DNA of 64,000 nt from Acetobacteraceae bacterium. GTDB taxonomy: Bacteria; Pseudomonadota; Alphaproteobacteria; Acetobacterales; Acetobacteraceae. The DNA is taken from NCBI GenBank assembly GCA_030041375.1, contig JASHOA010000059.1, positions 1-64,000 of the forward strand, written 5' to 3'. The notes under the pieces were generated by a model. The model worked only from the letters and a program-made list of their open reading frames with translations, was not told the origin of the DNA and searched no databases. The position numbers were made by a program, and so were the translations under genes. Positions within the stretch are counted from its first letter, which is position 1. Each line of letters begins with the position of its first letter. This document shows positions 9,794 to 18,609 of the stretch, in pieces.

Positions 9794-9805
9794 TTGTCTA
9801 TACAT
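9794..9805. promoter_or_regulatory. HutC-like operator between hutI and hutF
   Basis: TTGTCTATACAT is an imperfect palindrome of the TGT-N4-ACA type bound by GntR/HutC-family repressors, which respond to urocanate in characterised hut systems. It lies in the 84-bp spacer between divergent hutI and hutF, where one repressor could control both. The leftward sequence ATTATGTATAGA here may also form a -10 region. No hutC gene is in the window, so the regulator is inferred. Confidence 0.55.
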
Positions 9806-9860
9806 AATCCGGCATCTTGGCTAATGTCCAGAGCTTGCGCGAGGGAGCCCTGCGTCCGTC

Positions 9861-11225
9861 ATGTCCGCCCCGTCCCTCTTCTTCGCCGCCGCACTGCTGC
9901 CGGATGGCTGGGCGCACGAGGTCAGGATCACGATCACCGACGGCAAAATCGGCACGATCGCCACCGGCCAGCGACGCGAACCGGCGGACGAGGGTTATGC
10001 GATTGGGCTCCCGGGCCTCCCCAATCTGCACAGCCACGCGTTCCAGCGCGGGATGGCGGGACTGGCCGAGGTGCGCGGCCCCACGGCCGACAGTTTCTGG
10101 TCCTGGCGCGAGGTGATGTACCGCTTTCTCGACGCGCTCACGCCGGATGACGTCGAGGCGATCGCGGCGCTGGCCTATGCCGAAATGCTGGAGAGCGGTT
10201 TCACCCGGGTCGGAGAGTTCCACTATCTGCATCACGATCCGGATGGCCGGCCTTATGGAAACCCGGCCGAGATGGCCGAGCGCATTGCCGCCGCCGCTTC
10301 GGAAACCGGGATCGGCCTGACATTGCTGCCCGTTTTCTATGCCCACGGCGGCTTCGGCGGTGCAGCATCGGCTCCCGGTCAGCGCCGCTTCATTTGCACG
10401 CCGGGCCAGTTCGAATCGATCATGAATCATTCGGCGATCGCGGTTTCGGCCCTGCCGGATGCAACGATCGGCGTTGCACCGCACAGCCTGCGCGCCGTGA
10501 CGGCGGAGGAGCTTCAGCAGGTCATCACAATCGCGAACGGGCGGGCGGTGCATATCCATGCCGCCGAACAGCGGCGCGAGGTCGAGGAGTGCCTGGCCTG
10601 GAGCGGTGCGCGGCCGGTGGAATGGCTGCTCGACCATGCAGAGGTCAGCCGCGGCTGGTGCATCGTGCATGCAACGCACATGAGCGAGCAGGAAACCCGC
10701 CGGCTTGCCCGCTCCGGCGCGGTCGCCGGGCTCTGTCCGATCACCGAGGCAAGTCTCGGCGATGGCATCTTCAACGGCTCGTTGTGGCTCGAGGCAGGCG
10801 GCCTCTACGGCGTGGGAACGGACTCCAATGTCGAGATCGGTGCGGCTCGGGAATTGCGGCAGCTCGAATATGCGCAGCGCCTGCGAAACGAGCGGCGCAA
10901 TGTGCTCGCCGGGCGCGCCGGCGCCGCAACAGGACGCAGTCTCGTCGATGCCGCGCTCGCCGGCGGCGCCGCAGCGCTCGCGCTGAGCCCGCCGGGACTT
11001 GTCGCGGGTGCGGCTGCGGATCTCGTGGCGCTCGATGCCAGGCATCCCTCGCTTGCTTTGCGGCAGGATGACGGCTGGCTGGACGGCTGGATTTTCTGTG
11101 CCGATCTCGCGATCGACACCGTCTGGCGCCGCGGCGAGAAGGTAGTGCGGCAAGGGCGGCACATCGCGCGCGAGGCGATCGCGCGCCGCTACCTCGCCGC
11201 TTTGCAGCGCCTGATGACGACATGA
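9861..11225 (+). CDS. hutF: formimidoylglutamate deiminase
   Basis: 454 aa, normal HutF length. It deiminates N-formimino-L-glutamate to N-formyl-L-glutamate and ammonia, the branch used by pseudomonads and many alphaproteobacteria instead of direct HutG hydrolysis. Visible motifs are LPGLPNLHSHAFQRG (metal-binding H-x-H), RVGEFHYLHHD, VHIHAAEQRREVEECL, IVHATHMS and GVGTDSNVEIGAA (metal Asp). GAGGGA lies upstream of the ATG at 9861. Divergent from hutIHU, sharing the regulatory spacer. Ends 55 bp before the convergent end of the ABC ATPase. Confidence 0.95.
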   Translation: MSAPSLFFAAALLPDGWAHEVRITITDGKIGTIATGQRREPADEGYAIGLPGLPNLHSHAFQRGMAGLAEVRGPTADSFWSWREVMYRFLDALTPDDVEAIAALAYAEMLESGFTRVGEFHYLHHDPDGRPYGNPAEMAERIAAAASETGIGLTLLPVFYAHGGFGGAASAPGQRRFICTPGQFESIMNHSAIAVSALPDATIGVAPHSLRAVTAEELQQVITIANGRAVHIHAAEQRREVEECLAWSGARPVEWLLDHAEVSRGWCIVHATHMSEQETRRLARSGAVAGLCPITEASLGDGIFNGSLWLEAGGLYGVGTDSNVEIGAARELRQLEYAQRLRNERRNVLAGRAGAATGRSLVDAALAGGAAALALSPPGLVAGAAADLVALDARHPSLALRQDDGWLDGWIFCADLAIDTVWRRGEKVVRQGRHIAREAIARRYLAALQRLMTT

Positions 11226-11280
11226 GCGGAGACGAGCCTCGCCGCGCCTCGCACGCGGGCCAGCGGATCGGCGCGGACAT

Positions 11281-12387
11281 CTAAACCAGGAGCGTGTCTT
11301 CGATTGCCCAGGTGAGCGTCACCCTCGCACCCGGCGGCCGCACGGGGATGTCCTCGCGGTGGGTTTCCTTGGCGATCAGGGTCTGGCCGCACTCGGTCGC
11401 AACGACATAGCGGTGCATTTCGCCGATGAAGGCAAACTCGACGACGGTTCCCGAGAGGCGATTGTGGGCGGTGCGCGCCGCCACCTGGCCGGCCTCGAGC
11501 GAGACCCTCTCCGGGCGCACCATGAGCGCGCTCGGCCGCGCCAGTTCCCGCGCCGGCGCGGCAACGAACGCCTCGCCCAGCTTCAGTATCACCCGGCCGG
11601 CGCCATCGGCGAGGATCGTGCCCTCCAGGAAGTTGCCCTCGCCGACAAAGCCGGCAACGAACCGGTTGGCCGGCCGGTCGTAAATCTCGCCCGGAGTTGC
11701 GAACTGCTGCAGCCTGCCCTCATGCATGACGGCGATGCGGTCCGACATCACCAGCGCCTCGCGCTGGTCGTGCGTGACATGGATGAAGGTAATGGCGAGA
11801 CGCTCATGGAGACGCTTGATCTCGAGCTGCAGCTCTTCGCGGAGCTTCTTGTCGAGCGCGCTCAACGGCTCGTCCATCAGCAGCAGGCGCGGGGCGAAGA
11901 CGATCGCGCGCGCGATTGCCACGCGCTGCTGCTGCCCACCCGAGAGCTGGCGCGGATAGCGCCCGCCGAGGCCGGGAAGCTGCACCAGATCGAGCATCGC
12001 GCCGACCCGCTCGGCGATGCGGGCGCGGCTCTCGCCGCGCTGGCGCAGCGGAAAGCCGATATTCTCGGCCACCGTCAGGTGTGGGAACAGCGCATAATTC
12101 TGGAACACGACGCCGATGTTCCGCCGGTAGGGCGGCAGGCGCAGGATCGATTCGTTGTCGATCAGGATCTCGCCGGCATCGGCGTGCTCGAAGCCGGCGA
12201 TGACCATCAGCGTCGTGGTCTTGCCCGAGCCGCTCGGGCCGAGGAAGGTGACGAACTCACCGCGTTCGATGCCGAGTGAGAGATCGGCGATTGCCGTCAC
12301 GGAGCCGAAACGCCGGCTCACCCGCTCGAGCAGGAGAGCGGCACCCCCCGCTTCGCGCCGGCCGGCGGCAGTCTCCTCGCAACCCAT
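11281..12387 (-). CDS. potA: polyamine-type ABC transporter ATP-binding protein
   Basis: 368 aa from ATG at 12385-12387 (a longer start at 12459 would cut into the promoter spacer). Walker A GPSGSGKTT, Q-loop VVFQNYALFPHL, signature LSGGQQQRVAIARA, Walker B LLLMDEPLSALD and the H-loop THDQREAL are intact. A C-terminal TOBE-like domain (MVRPERVSL onward) is typical of PotA/spermidine-putrescine importers. It faces away from the permease genes across 98 bp, so transporter genes are split over a divergent promoter. The symbol reflects family resemblance; the substrate is not proven to be a polyamine. Confidence 0.85.
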   Translation of the reverse strand: MGCEETAAGRREAGGAALLLERVSRRFGSVTAIADLSLGIERGEFVTFLGPSGSGKTTTLMVIAGFEHADAGEILIDNESILRLPPYRRNIGVVFQNYALFPHLTVAENIGFPLRQRGESRARIAERVGAMLDLVQLPGLGGRYPRQLSGGQQQRVAIARAIVFAPRLLLMDEPLSALDKKLREELQLEIKRLHERLAITFIHVTHDQREALVMSDRIAVMHEGRLQQFATPGEIYDRPANRFVAGFVGEGNFLEGTILADGAGRVILKLGEAFVAAPARELARPSALMVRPERVSLEAGQVAARTAHNRLSGTVVEFAFIGEMHRYVVATECGQTLIAKETHREDIPVRPPGARVTLTWAIEDTLLV

Positions 12388-12485
12388 CCTCGCCTCTCGC
12401 GCGATGCCCCGAATGCGGGCTACCTCCGGGTGCGGAATGTATGCAAGACTGCGGAACAAGGACAGGCGAGATCGCGGGGCTCGGC

Positions 12486-13382
12486 ATGGGCGAGGCCGCT
12501 ATCGGTGGCTTGCAGGTTCCTCTCCGCACGGCGGCACCCGCGCGGTGGCGGACCGCCACGTTCGGCCTGCCGGCTCCGCTCCTGGTGACGCCGCTGCTGC
12601 TCTTTCTCGGCGTCTTCTATGCCTATCCGGTCGCCGCGATGTTGTGGCGGAGCATCGCCACGCCGCACTTCACGACCGCGCATTATGCCGAGCTCTTCTC
12701 CTCCGACATCTACCTCCTGGTGTTCTGGATCACGCTCCGCATCAGCCTCGTCACCACCATCGTTGCCCTGATGCTCGGCTACCCGGTCGCCTATCTTCTC
12801 GCGCGGCTGCCGCCAGCGCGTGCCAACCTGCTGCTGATTCTTGTTCTTGTTCCGTTCTGGTCGAGCATCCTGGTCAGGACCTATGCATGGATGGTACTGC
12901 TGGGGCGGAACGGAGTGATCAACCAGTTCCTGCTGGCAATCGGCGTGATTCAGACACCACTCAGACTGCTGAACACGACCTTCGCCGTGTATGTCGCGAT
13001 GGTGCATGTGCTGCTGCCGTTCATGATTCTGCCGCTGTTCGCCACTCTGCGCGGCATCGATCCGGCGCTGCTGCGCGCTGCCGCAAGCCTCGGAGCGCGT
13101 CCGCTCGCTGCCTTCCGCCAGGTGCTGCTGCCGCTCAGCCTGCCCGGCGTGTTCGCCGGATCGCTCTTGGTTTTCATACTGGCGCTCGGCTTTTTCATCA
13201 CGCCGGCACTGGTTGGCGGTCCACGCGACCTGATGGTGGCGGTCCTGATCCAGCAGCAGGTCGAGATCCTGCACTGGCCGTTTGCTTCGGCGCTGGCCAT
13301 GGTGCTCCTGATCGCGGCGATGGCGAGCTTTGCACTGCTCAGCAAGGCGCTCGGTGTCGAGCGCCTGTTCGGGCGCACATAA
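12486..13382 (+). CDS. ABC transporter permease, PotB-like
   Basis: 298 aa from ATG at 12486; ATG at 12441 is an alternative. About six membrane segments start with LLVTPLLLFLGVFYAYPVAA. The EAA loop that docks on the ATPase is at AAASLGARPLAAFRQVLLPLSLPGV. This is the first permease of a polyamine-type importer, inner membrane. Its TAA stop is followed directly by the ATG of the second permease. Confidence 0.87.
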   Translation: MGEAAIGGLQVPLRTAAPARWRTATFGLPAPLLVTPLLLFLGVFYAYPVAAMLWRSIATPHFTTAHYAELFSSDIYLLVFWITLRISLVTTIVALMLGYPVAYLLARLPPARANLLLILVLVPFWSSILVRTYAWMVLLGRNGVINQFLLAIGVIQTPLRLLNTTFAVYVAMVHVLLPFMILPLFATLRGIDPALLRAAASLGARPLAAFRQVLLPLSLPGVFAGSLLVFILALGFFITPALVGGPRDLMVAVLIQQQVEILHWPFASALAMVLLIAAMASFALLSKALGVERLFGRT

Positions 13383-14198
13383 ATGCGGGGCGGCCGCGGA
13401 AGAAGTCGATCGGGAACGAACTCGCTTCTCGTCGCGGTGGCCAGTGCCGTGCTTTTCTATCTCGCGGCCCCGGTGCTGATCGTCATCCCGCTTTCGTTTT
13501 CCTCCGGCCTCTACCTCTCCTTTCCGCCGCCTGGCTTCAGCCTGCAATGGTACGGCCGCTTCTTCGCGGATCCGGCCTGGACCGGCGCGGCATGGCTCAG
13601 CATCTGGGTCGGGCTCACGGTCACAGTGCTTGCGGTGCTGCTTGGCACGCCGGCGGCGTTTGCGCTGGTGCGCGGGCGTTTTCGCGGCGCGCGCCTGATC
13701 AACGGGTTCGTTCTCACGCCGGTGATCGTGCCCGGAATCATCGTCGCAATCGGCGTCTATTTCTTCTATGCGCGCATTGGCCTGGTGGGCAGCCCGCTCG
13801 GCCTCATCCTCGCCCATACCTGCCTCGCCGTGCCGTTCGTGGTGATCAATGTCTCGGCGACGCTCTACGGGTTCGACGAACGGCTGGAGCATGCCGCGAT
13901 GAGTCTCGGTGCGACGCCGGCTGCGACCTTCCGCGAGATCACACTGCCGCTGATCCGCCCTGGCATCCTGGCCGGCGCGGTATTTGCCTTCATCACGTCG
14001 TTCGACGAACTGCTGGTCGCGCTGTTCGTCTCCGGCAGCTCCGCGGTGACACTGCCGAGACGGATGTGGGATCAGATCCGCTTCAATATCGAGCCTACCA
14101 TTGCCGCGGTCTCCACGCTTCTCATCGCGCTCACCACCCTGCTGCTGCTTTCGACCGAGATGCTGCGGCGGCGGAGTGTACGGCTGAGAGAAGGCTGA
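13383..14198 (+). CDS. ABC transporter permease, PotC-like
   Basis: 271 aa. Six hydrophobic segments with the EAA loop at AAMSLGATPAATFREITLPL. Begins on the base after the upstream permease stop, so the pair is translationally coupled. Pairs with the PotB-like protein to form the membrane channel; the ATPase is encoded divergently and the binding protein follows 46 bp downstream. Confidence 0.87.
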   Translation: MRGGRGRSRSGTNSLLVAVASAVLFYLAAPVLIVIPLSFSSGLYLSFPPPGFSLQWYGRFFADPAWTGAAWLSIWVGLTVTVLAVLLGTPAAFALVRGRFRGARLINGFVLTPVIVPGIIVAIGVYFFYARIGLVGSPLGLILAHTCLAVPFVVINVSATLYGFDERLEHAAMSLGATPAATFREITLPLIRPGILAGAVFAFITSFDELLVALFVSGSSAVTLPRRMWDQIRFNIEPTIAAVSTLLIALTTLLLLSTEMLRRRSVRLREG

Positions 14199-14244
14199 AG
14201 GCGAAGGCCGCGACGTGGCTGCCACCCGGGAACAGAAGGTTTTA

Positions 14245-15441
14245 ATGTCGAAAGAAGACGCTGCACGGATTGTGAGACTGCTCGGCGGAATCGGCGCTGC
14301 GCCGCCGCATCTCGCCGATTTCCGCCGCCGGCAGCTGATCAGCGCGGCGGCGCGCCTCGGCGTGGGCGCAGCGGCGATGGCGGCACTGACGGCGCCGTTT
14401 GCCTTTCCTGCTGCCGCGGCTGCCGCGGCAAAACTGCCCGAGATGACATCGGTCCCCGACTCCCTCAAAGGCAAGGGCTCGGTGAGGGTCTGTTCCTATG
14501 GCGGAGCCTTCCAGGCAGCGCAGCGGGAGGCCTATTTCAAGCTATTCGAGAAGCTTTCCGGTATCAGGGTCATCGAATCCGAGGGCCCGGATGTCGCCAA
14601 GGTCAAGGCGATGGTCGATACGCACAGCATCGAGTACGATATTGGCGAGTTCGACCGCGGCGATGTCATCAATCTCGCGCGCAAGGGCGACTATTGGGAG
14701 AAGATCGATTACAGCCTGTTCGACACGGGCCACATTTCGGCTGAGTATCGCTACGAGTACGCGGTGGACATGCTTCCTTATGGCGAGATCCTTGCGTACC
14801 GCACCGACGCCTTCAAGGACGCCAAGCCAACCGGCTGGAAGGATTTCTGGGACGCGGAGAAATTCCCTGGGCCGCGTACCCTGATCTCGGGCAGTGGGGG
14901 GCTCGTGCCGGAACTCGAGTTCGCGGAGATGGCGGCGGGAACTCCGCCGGACAAAGTCTATCCGATCAACATCGATGCGGCGTACGCAAGCCTCGCCAAG
15001 ATCAAGCCCAGCGTCGTGAAATGGTGGGAAGCCGGAGCCATCCCCGCCGAGATGCTGAACGACAAGGAGGTGGTGATGGGCAGCGCCTGGAACGGCCGCA
15101 TCGCCGCCATCCAGGCGGCGGGCGCACCGGTCGAGGTGGTCTGGAACCAGGGCCTCTTGAAGCGGGATGCCTGGGCCATCCTCAAGGGCACTGAGAACAA
15201 GGAGAACGCGCAGAAATTCTGCGCTTTCATCACCCTGCCGATTTCGCAGGCACGGCTTTCGATGCTGATCCCGTACGGCTTCGTCAACAGCGCGGCGGCG
15301 CAGTACATCCCGGCCAGCCAGCTCGCACGCTTGCCGACGGCGCCTTCGATCATCGAGCAGCTCATTATTTTCGATTCGCAGTGGTGGGCCGACAACCGCG
15401 ACGCGGTGCTGGCGAAGTGGCCAGCATTCCTTCTGAAGTAG
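14245..15441 (+). CDS. periplasmic substrate-binding protein, PotD-like
   Basis: 398 aa from ATG at 14245, which has AGAAGG just upstream; an in-frame GTG at 14215 is less likely. The N-terminus carries a Tat-like signal (FRRRQLISAAARLG) followed by an Ala-rich hydrophobic stretch, implying export. The mature part has SVRVCSYGGAFQAAQREAYF and a GEILAYRTDAF segment typical of extracellular solute-binding protein family 1 proteins for polyamines, or of related proteins for other cationic compounds. It forms one operon with the two permeases and the M20 hydrolase, so the ligand may be an amide or conjugate that the hydrolase then cleaves. Confidence 0.85.
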   Translation: MSKEDAARIVRLLGGIGAAPPHLADFRRRQLISAAARLGVGAAAMAALTAPFAFPAAAAAAAKLPEMTSVPDSLKGKGSVRVCSYGGAFQAAQREAYFKLFEKLSGIRVIESEGPDVAKVKAMVDTHSIEYDIGEFDRGDVINLARKGDYWEKIDYSLFDTGHISAEYRYEYAVDMLPYGEILAYRTDAFKDAKPTGWKDFWDAEKFPGPRTLISGSGGLVPELEFAEMAAGTPPDKVYPINIDAAYASLAKIKPSVVKWWEAGAIPAEMLNDKEVVMGSAWNGRIAAIQAAGAPVEVVWNQGLLKRDAWAILKGTENKENAQKFCAFITLPISQARLSMLIPYGFVNSAAAQYIPASQLARLPTAPSIIEQLIIFDSQWWADNRDAVLAKWPAFLLK

Positions 15442-15451
15442 GGAGATTCCG

Positions 15452-17065
15452 ATGCTGGATGCCGCCGAGGTTCGGCTCGACGCCCGCAAATCGTTCGCCG
15501 CCGATTGGATCGCCCGCAACGCCGCCCGGTTTTCGGCCTTCAACGCCGAGATCTGGAATTATGCCGAGCCGGCCTGGCGCGAATACCGATCGGCCGCTGC
15601 CTACGGTGCGCTGCTCAGGGCAGAGGGATTTGCCGTCGAGGCGGGCTCCGGCGGCATGCCGACCGCCTTTGCCGCCGAGTGGGGCAAGGGCGGCCCGGTG
15701 CTTGGTTCGTATGCCGAATACGATGCCGTGCCGGGCAATTCCCAGGCCGTGGCGCCCTACCGGGCGCCGCGGCCGGGATTGCATCCATGGGCTGCCGGCC
15801 ACACCGACCCGCATTCCTCCCTTGGCACCGCGGCGCTGATCGGCGTCCTCGCCGCCAAGGCCGCACTGGAAGATTCCGGCCTTCCGGTGACGCTCCGGTT
15901 CATGGGCGAGCCGGCGGAAAAGATGTGCGGCTCGAAGCCGGTGCACGCGGCCAAGGGGTATCTCGACGGCGCCGACGCCTATGTCGTCTATCATCCGCAC
16001 CGCGCCAACACGGTGGCGAGCGCCACGCAATGCGGCGCCTACTGGAGTGCGGTGTTCACCTTCGAATGCCTGGAGCCGGAGCGCTGGATCGACAAGAGCC
16101 TGCTGCCCATCAGCATTTCACATGCGGATGCGCGCTGCCCTGGCGCGATCGATGCGCTCTGCCTGATGTACACCACCACCAAATATACCAAGGAGGCGAT
16201 GTTCCCGCACACCGGGACCTGGACGCTCAACGAGTTCGTGCTCGCCGCGGGAGATGCCACGTCCGACAACCTGCCGCCGCGCTTTGCCCAGATCCAGTAC
16301 GCCGCGCGGGCACCGGCACTCGCGATCGTGGCGCGCATTTTCGATGTGCTGGAGAGTAACGCACGCGCGGCGGTAGCGGCGAGCGGCTGCCAGGCTTCGC
16401 GGCGGTGGGTGACGAAGACGCGTGTCGGCCTGCCCAACCAGGCGATGAGCGATCTCGCCTTTGCCAACATGCGGCTGTTCGGGCCGCCGGAATTCCCGCC
16501 GGCGGCACGCGATTTCGCGCGCCGGATTCAGGAGGGTCTCGGCCTCACTCCGATGGAAAACCCGTTCGCTCCGGAGAACGAGACGCTGACGGAGCCGGCG
16601 GAATACGAAGCCACGCTTCGCCGGGCACTTCCGCCGTGGCAGAGCCATTTCACCTCGGATGACTACGTGGAATACACGTGGCACGCGCCCACGGTGCGCG
16701 TCTTCACCATGCGCCCGACTTTGCGTGCGCCGGAGCCGGGCTACGCCTATCCGGCATGGGCCGCAAATGCGCTGGGCGGGCTTCCGGCCGCGATCGATCC
16801 GGGCATGCTGCTCGCCGGCAAGACGATCGCAGCAACCCTCCTCGATCTCGCGGCGAACCCGGCGCTCCGCGAAGCGGCGAAGGCCGAATTCACCGAACGC
16901 ACGGGCGGCGGTGTCGGCGGCGCGCGGTGGGTGGCACCCCTGCTGCCGCGCGATTTCGCTCCGCCGGTCGATCTGCGCTGGCCGGAATATGTCCGGACCG
17001 AGCGTGGCGAGGAATGGTGGCTGCCGACGCCCGCCGAAGGCTCGGGCGCAGGCGATCCGCTATAG
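15452..17065 (+). CDS. M20-family amidohydrolase, AbgB-like
   Basis: 537 aa, starting 11 bp after the binding protein, with AGGGAG before the ATG. It resembles the large M20D/AbgB subgroup (amide hydrolases such as p-aminobenzoyl-glutamate hydrolase). GSYAEYDAVPG holds the conserved E-Y-D, and GHTDPHSSLG stands where AbgB usually has a GHACGHN-like motif, so one metal-ligand motif is altered. GEPAEKMCGSKP carries the expected catalytic glutamate. No signal peptide, so cytosolic. Gene order suggests it hydrolyses the compound brought in by the adjoining ABC importer. Substrate unknown. Confidence 0.8.
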   Translation: MLDAAEVRLDARKSFAADWIARNAARFSAFNAEIWNYAEPAWREYRSAAAYGALLRAEGFAVEAGSGGMPTAFAAEWGKGGPVLGSYAEYDAVPGNSQAVAPYRAPRPGLHPWAAGHTDPHSSLGTAALIGVLAAKAALEDSGLPVTLRFMGEPAEKMCGSKPVHAAKGYLDGADAYVVYHPHRANTVASATQCGAYWSAVFTFECLEPERWIDKSLLPISISHADARCPGAIDALCLMYTTTKYTKEAMFPHTGTWTLNEFVLAAGDATSDNLPPRFAQIQYAARAPALAIVARIFDVLESNARAAVAASGCQASRRWVTKTRVGLPNQAMSDLAFANMRLFGPPEFPPAARDFARRIQEGLGLTPMENPFAPENETLTEPAEYEATLRRALPPWQSHFTSDDYVEYTWHAPTVRVFTMRPTLRAPEPGYAYPAWAANALGGLPAAIDPGMLLAGKTIAATLLDLAANPALREAAKAEFTERTGGGVGGARWVAPLLPRDFAPPVDLRWPEYVRTERGEEWWLPTPAEGSGAGDPL

Positions 17066-17324
17066 CCCGGAAAGTTCGGGAAAGCCGCCGCCGCGCGGCC
17101 GCACGTGCCCGCTCAGCGAGAGGATGCGCCGAGAGAAGGCCTCATTCGCGGGACACAAGCGTCCGAGTCGACACAGTGGGGCGACGCACGAGACCTTGAA
17201 TGGACTTTGCGGCCCGATCGTGCCGTTTGAGAAGCGGGCGACGGATGCGGCAGCGCCGTCGCAAGAGCGGCCGTCTCAGCGTCAGCACCCTGCATCTGAG
17301 CAGTCGGACAAAGGAAAGCGAACG

Positions 17325-17699
17325 ATGCGCAACCGGCAGATTGAGCGGGAAGACGAGACCGAAGGGCGGGCCCAGGCGTTGCAGGGCCGCTACTGGGTTG
17401 CGGCCTACCTGGCGACCCGCGCCCGTTGCGGCGGGGCGGAGGAAGGCTCGTCTTACGACGAGGCAACGCTCGTCACCGACCCCGACATCTATCGCCAACT
17501 CGGAGAGGGTGCCGCCAGCTTCGGCGCGCTTGCCGACGCAGAAGCGCATGCCCGGGCCATGCGGCAACGGTTGGCGGCACTCAACCAGGGGCGCCGCCCG
17601 AGGCCCTCACACAACGCGACCGGCATGTTCGAAGTCCGGATTTGCAGATGCCCGGCGTTGCCACTCAGTTTCCCTGAATCCCCACCGTCGCAGGGGTGA
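17325..17699 (+). CDS. hypothetical protein, 124 aa
   Basis: Starts at an ATG with AAGGAAA at good spacing. No family was recognised. It contains GRYWVAAYLATRARCGG, a DEATLVTDPDIYRQLGEG segment and a helical AEAHARAMRQRLAALNQGRR stretch, which looks like real protein, but the last 20 residues are proline-rich and less convincing. No signal peptide or membrane helix. It stands alone, 259 bp after the M20 gene, in a spacer without other recognisable features. Confidence 0.45.
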   Translation: MRNRQIEREDETEGRAQALQGRYWVAAYLATRARCGGAEEGSSYDEATLVTDPDIYRQLGEGAASFGALADAEAHARAMRQRLAALNQGRRPRPSHNATGMFEVRICRCPALPLSFPESPPSQG

Positions 17700-17836
17700 G
17701 AGGGGGCTGGGGCCGCCTGTCCGGCGCAACGGATGAGCGGCGGCCCTGCCCCTTCTCCGCGCGCCGGAGAGCTTGCTCCGGCCCCGATCGCCAACCTGCC
17801 GGGCAGGATTTTACTGGCCGGAAAACCCGCCGGTGC

Positions 17837-18547
17837 TCAGGCGAGAGCGTGCTCGCGCATACCCACTCTGCCGGCCAGGCGGGCAAACAGGGCCAGGTGG
17901 GTCGCAAGGAAAAGCGGAACCAGGAAGGCCGGAATCAGCAGCCAGGGATGGTTCGTCATGATCGCGCTCGACGGCCCGGCGGCAAACAGGCGGAGTGCAC
18001 CGGGTGCCGAGGCGACGCCAAGGCCGATCGCGACCAGAAGGTCGAGGGAGCCGAGCAGGTTCCACGCGAGCGCGACCATGCGGCCCGCGAAGGGGTTGCG
18101 TGCGATGTTCCAAGCGACGAAGGGTGCGCTGATGCCGACGATGATGTCCCCCCAGCCAGCGAGGGGTGCGAACGGCCCTGGCAGCCGGCCGGCGGCATAA
18201 AGAAGCAGCAAAGTCACGCCGATCACCCGGAGGGTGTGGACCGCGATGAGCCGCGGGAGCGGCGCATTCGCGAGGGCCGAACGGCCGCTCGCGGTACCCA
18301 ATGTGAGGCCGGCAATCACCAGCAGCGGCAGGACGACGGCGAGTCCGAGGCCCGGCGTGCCGATCCCGGCATCGGCGGACAGCGCCCGGCTGACGCCGAG
18401 CGCGACCACGACGACGAACCAGCCGCTCAGCGCGACCGCGAGGCGGAAGCGGGCGGCGGATTCGCGCGCCATCGCGACGCTGAGCACGGCGATGACGATC
18501 GCCGCCGAAGCGGTGAGCGCGGTTGCGGAAATCAGATCGAACTGCAT
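17837..18547 (-). CDS. multi-pass membrane protein of unknown function
   Basis: 236 aa with about seven hydrophobic helices from residue ~8 to ~225, short loops and no recognisable catalytic motif. The start ATG at 18545-18547 has GGAGAAG upstream. It follows the MarR regulator on the same strand by 62 bp, with a TGT-N4-ACA palindrome between them, so it is probably the regulator's target. Transport or stress defence would be a guess. Confidence 0.7.
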   Translation of the reverse strand: MQFDLISATALTASAAIVIAVLSVAMARESAARFRLAVALSGWFVVVVALGVSRALSADAGIGTPGLGLAVVLPLLVIAGLTLGTASGRSALANAPLPRLIAVHTLRVIGVTLLLLYAAGRLPGPFAPLAGWGDIIVGISAPFVAWNIARNPFAGRMVALAWNLLGSLDLLVAIGLGVASAPGALRLFAAGPSSAIMTNHPWLLIPAFLVPLFLATHLALFARLAGRVGMREHALA

Positions 18548-18559
18548 GGCTGCTTCTCC

Positions 18560-18573
18560 ATGTATCTACACAT
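18560..18573. promoter_or_regulatory. candidate MarR operator upstream of the membrane protein gene
   Basis: ATGTATCTACACAT is an imperfect palindrome ending 12 bp before the membrane protein start. A related ATGTGTATGTGCAC lies over the MarR start codon (~19043-19056), as expected if the regulator controls both genes. The leftward strand reads ATTATGTGTAGA, close to the ATTATGTATAGA next to hutI, so part of the match may simply be a shared -10 element. Confidence 0.4.
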
Positions 18574-18609
18574 AATTGGTCAAAGGCACGCCGGTCGTTC
18601 GGTGTCACG

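Noticed and set aside
12420-14474. 684-codon open frame on the - strand
   Set aside because: Antisense to two ABC permeases with clear membrane motifs; its very high R/E/Q/H content is typical of antisense frames.
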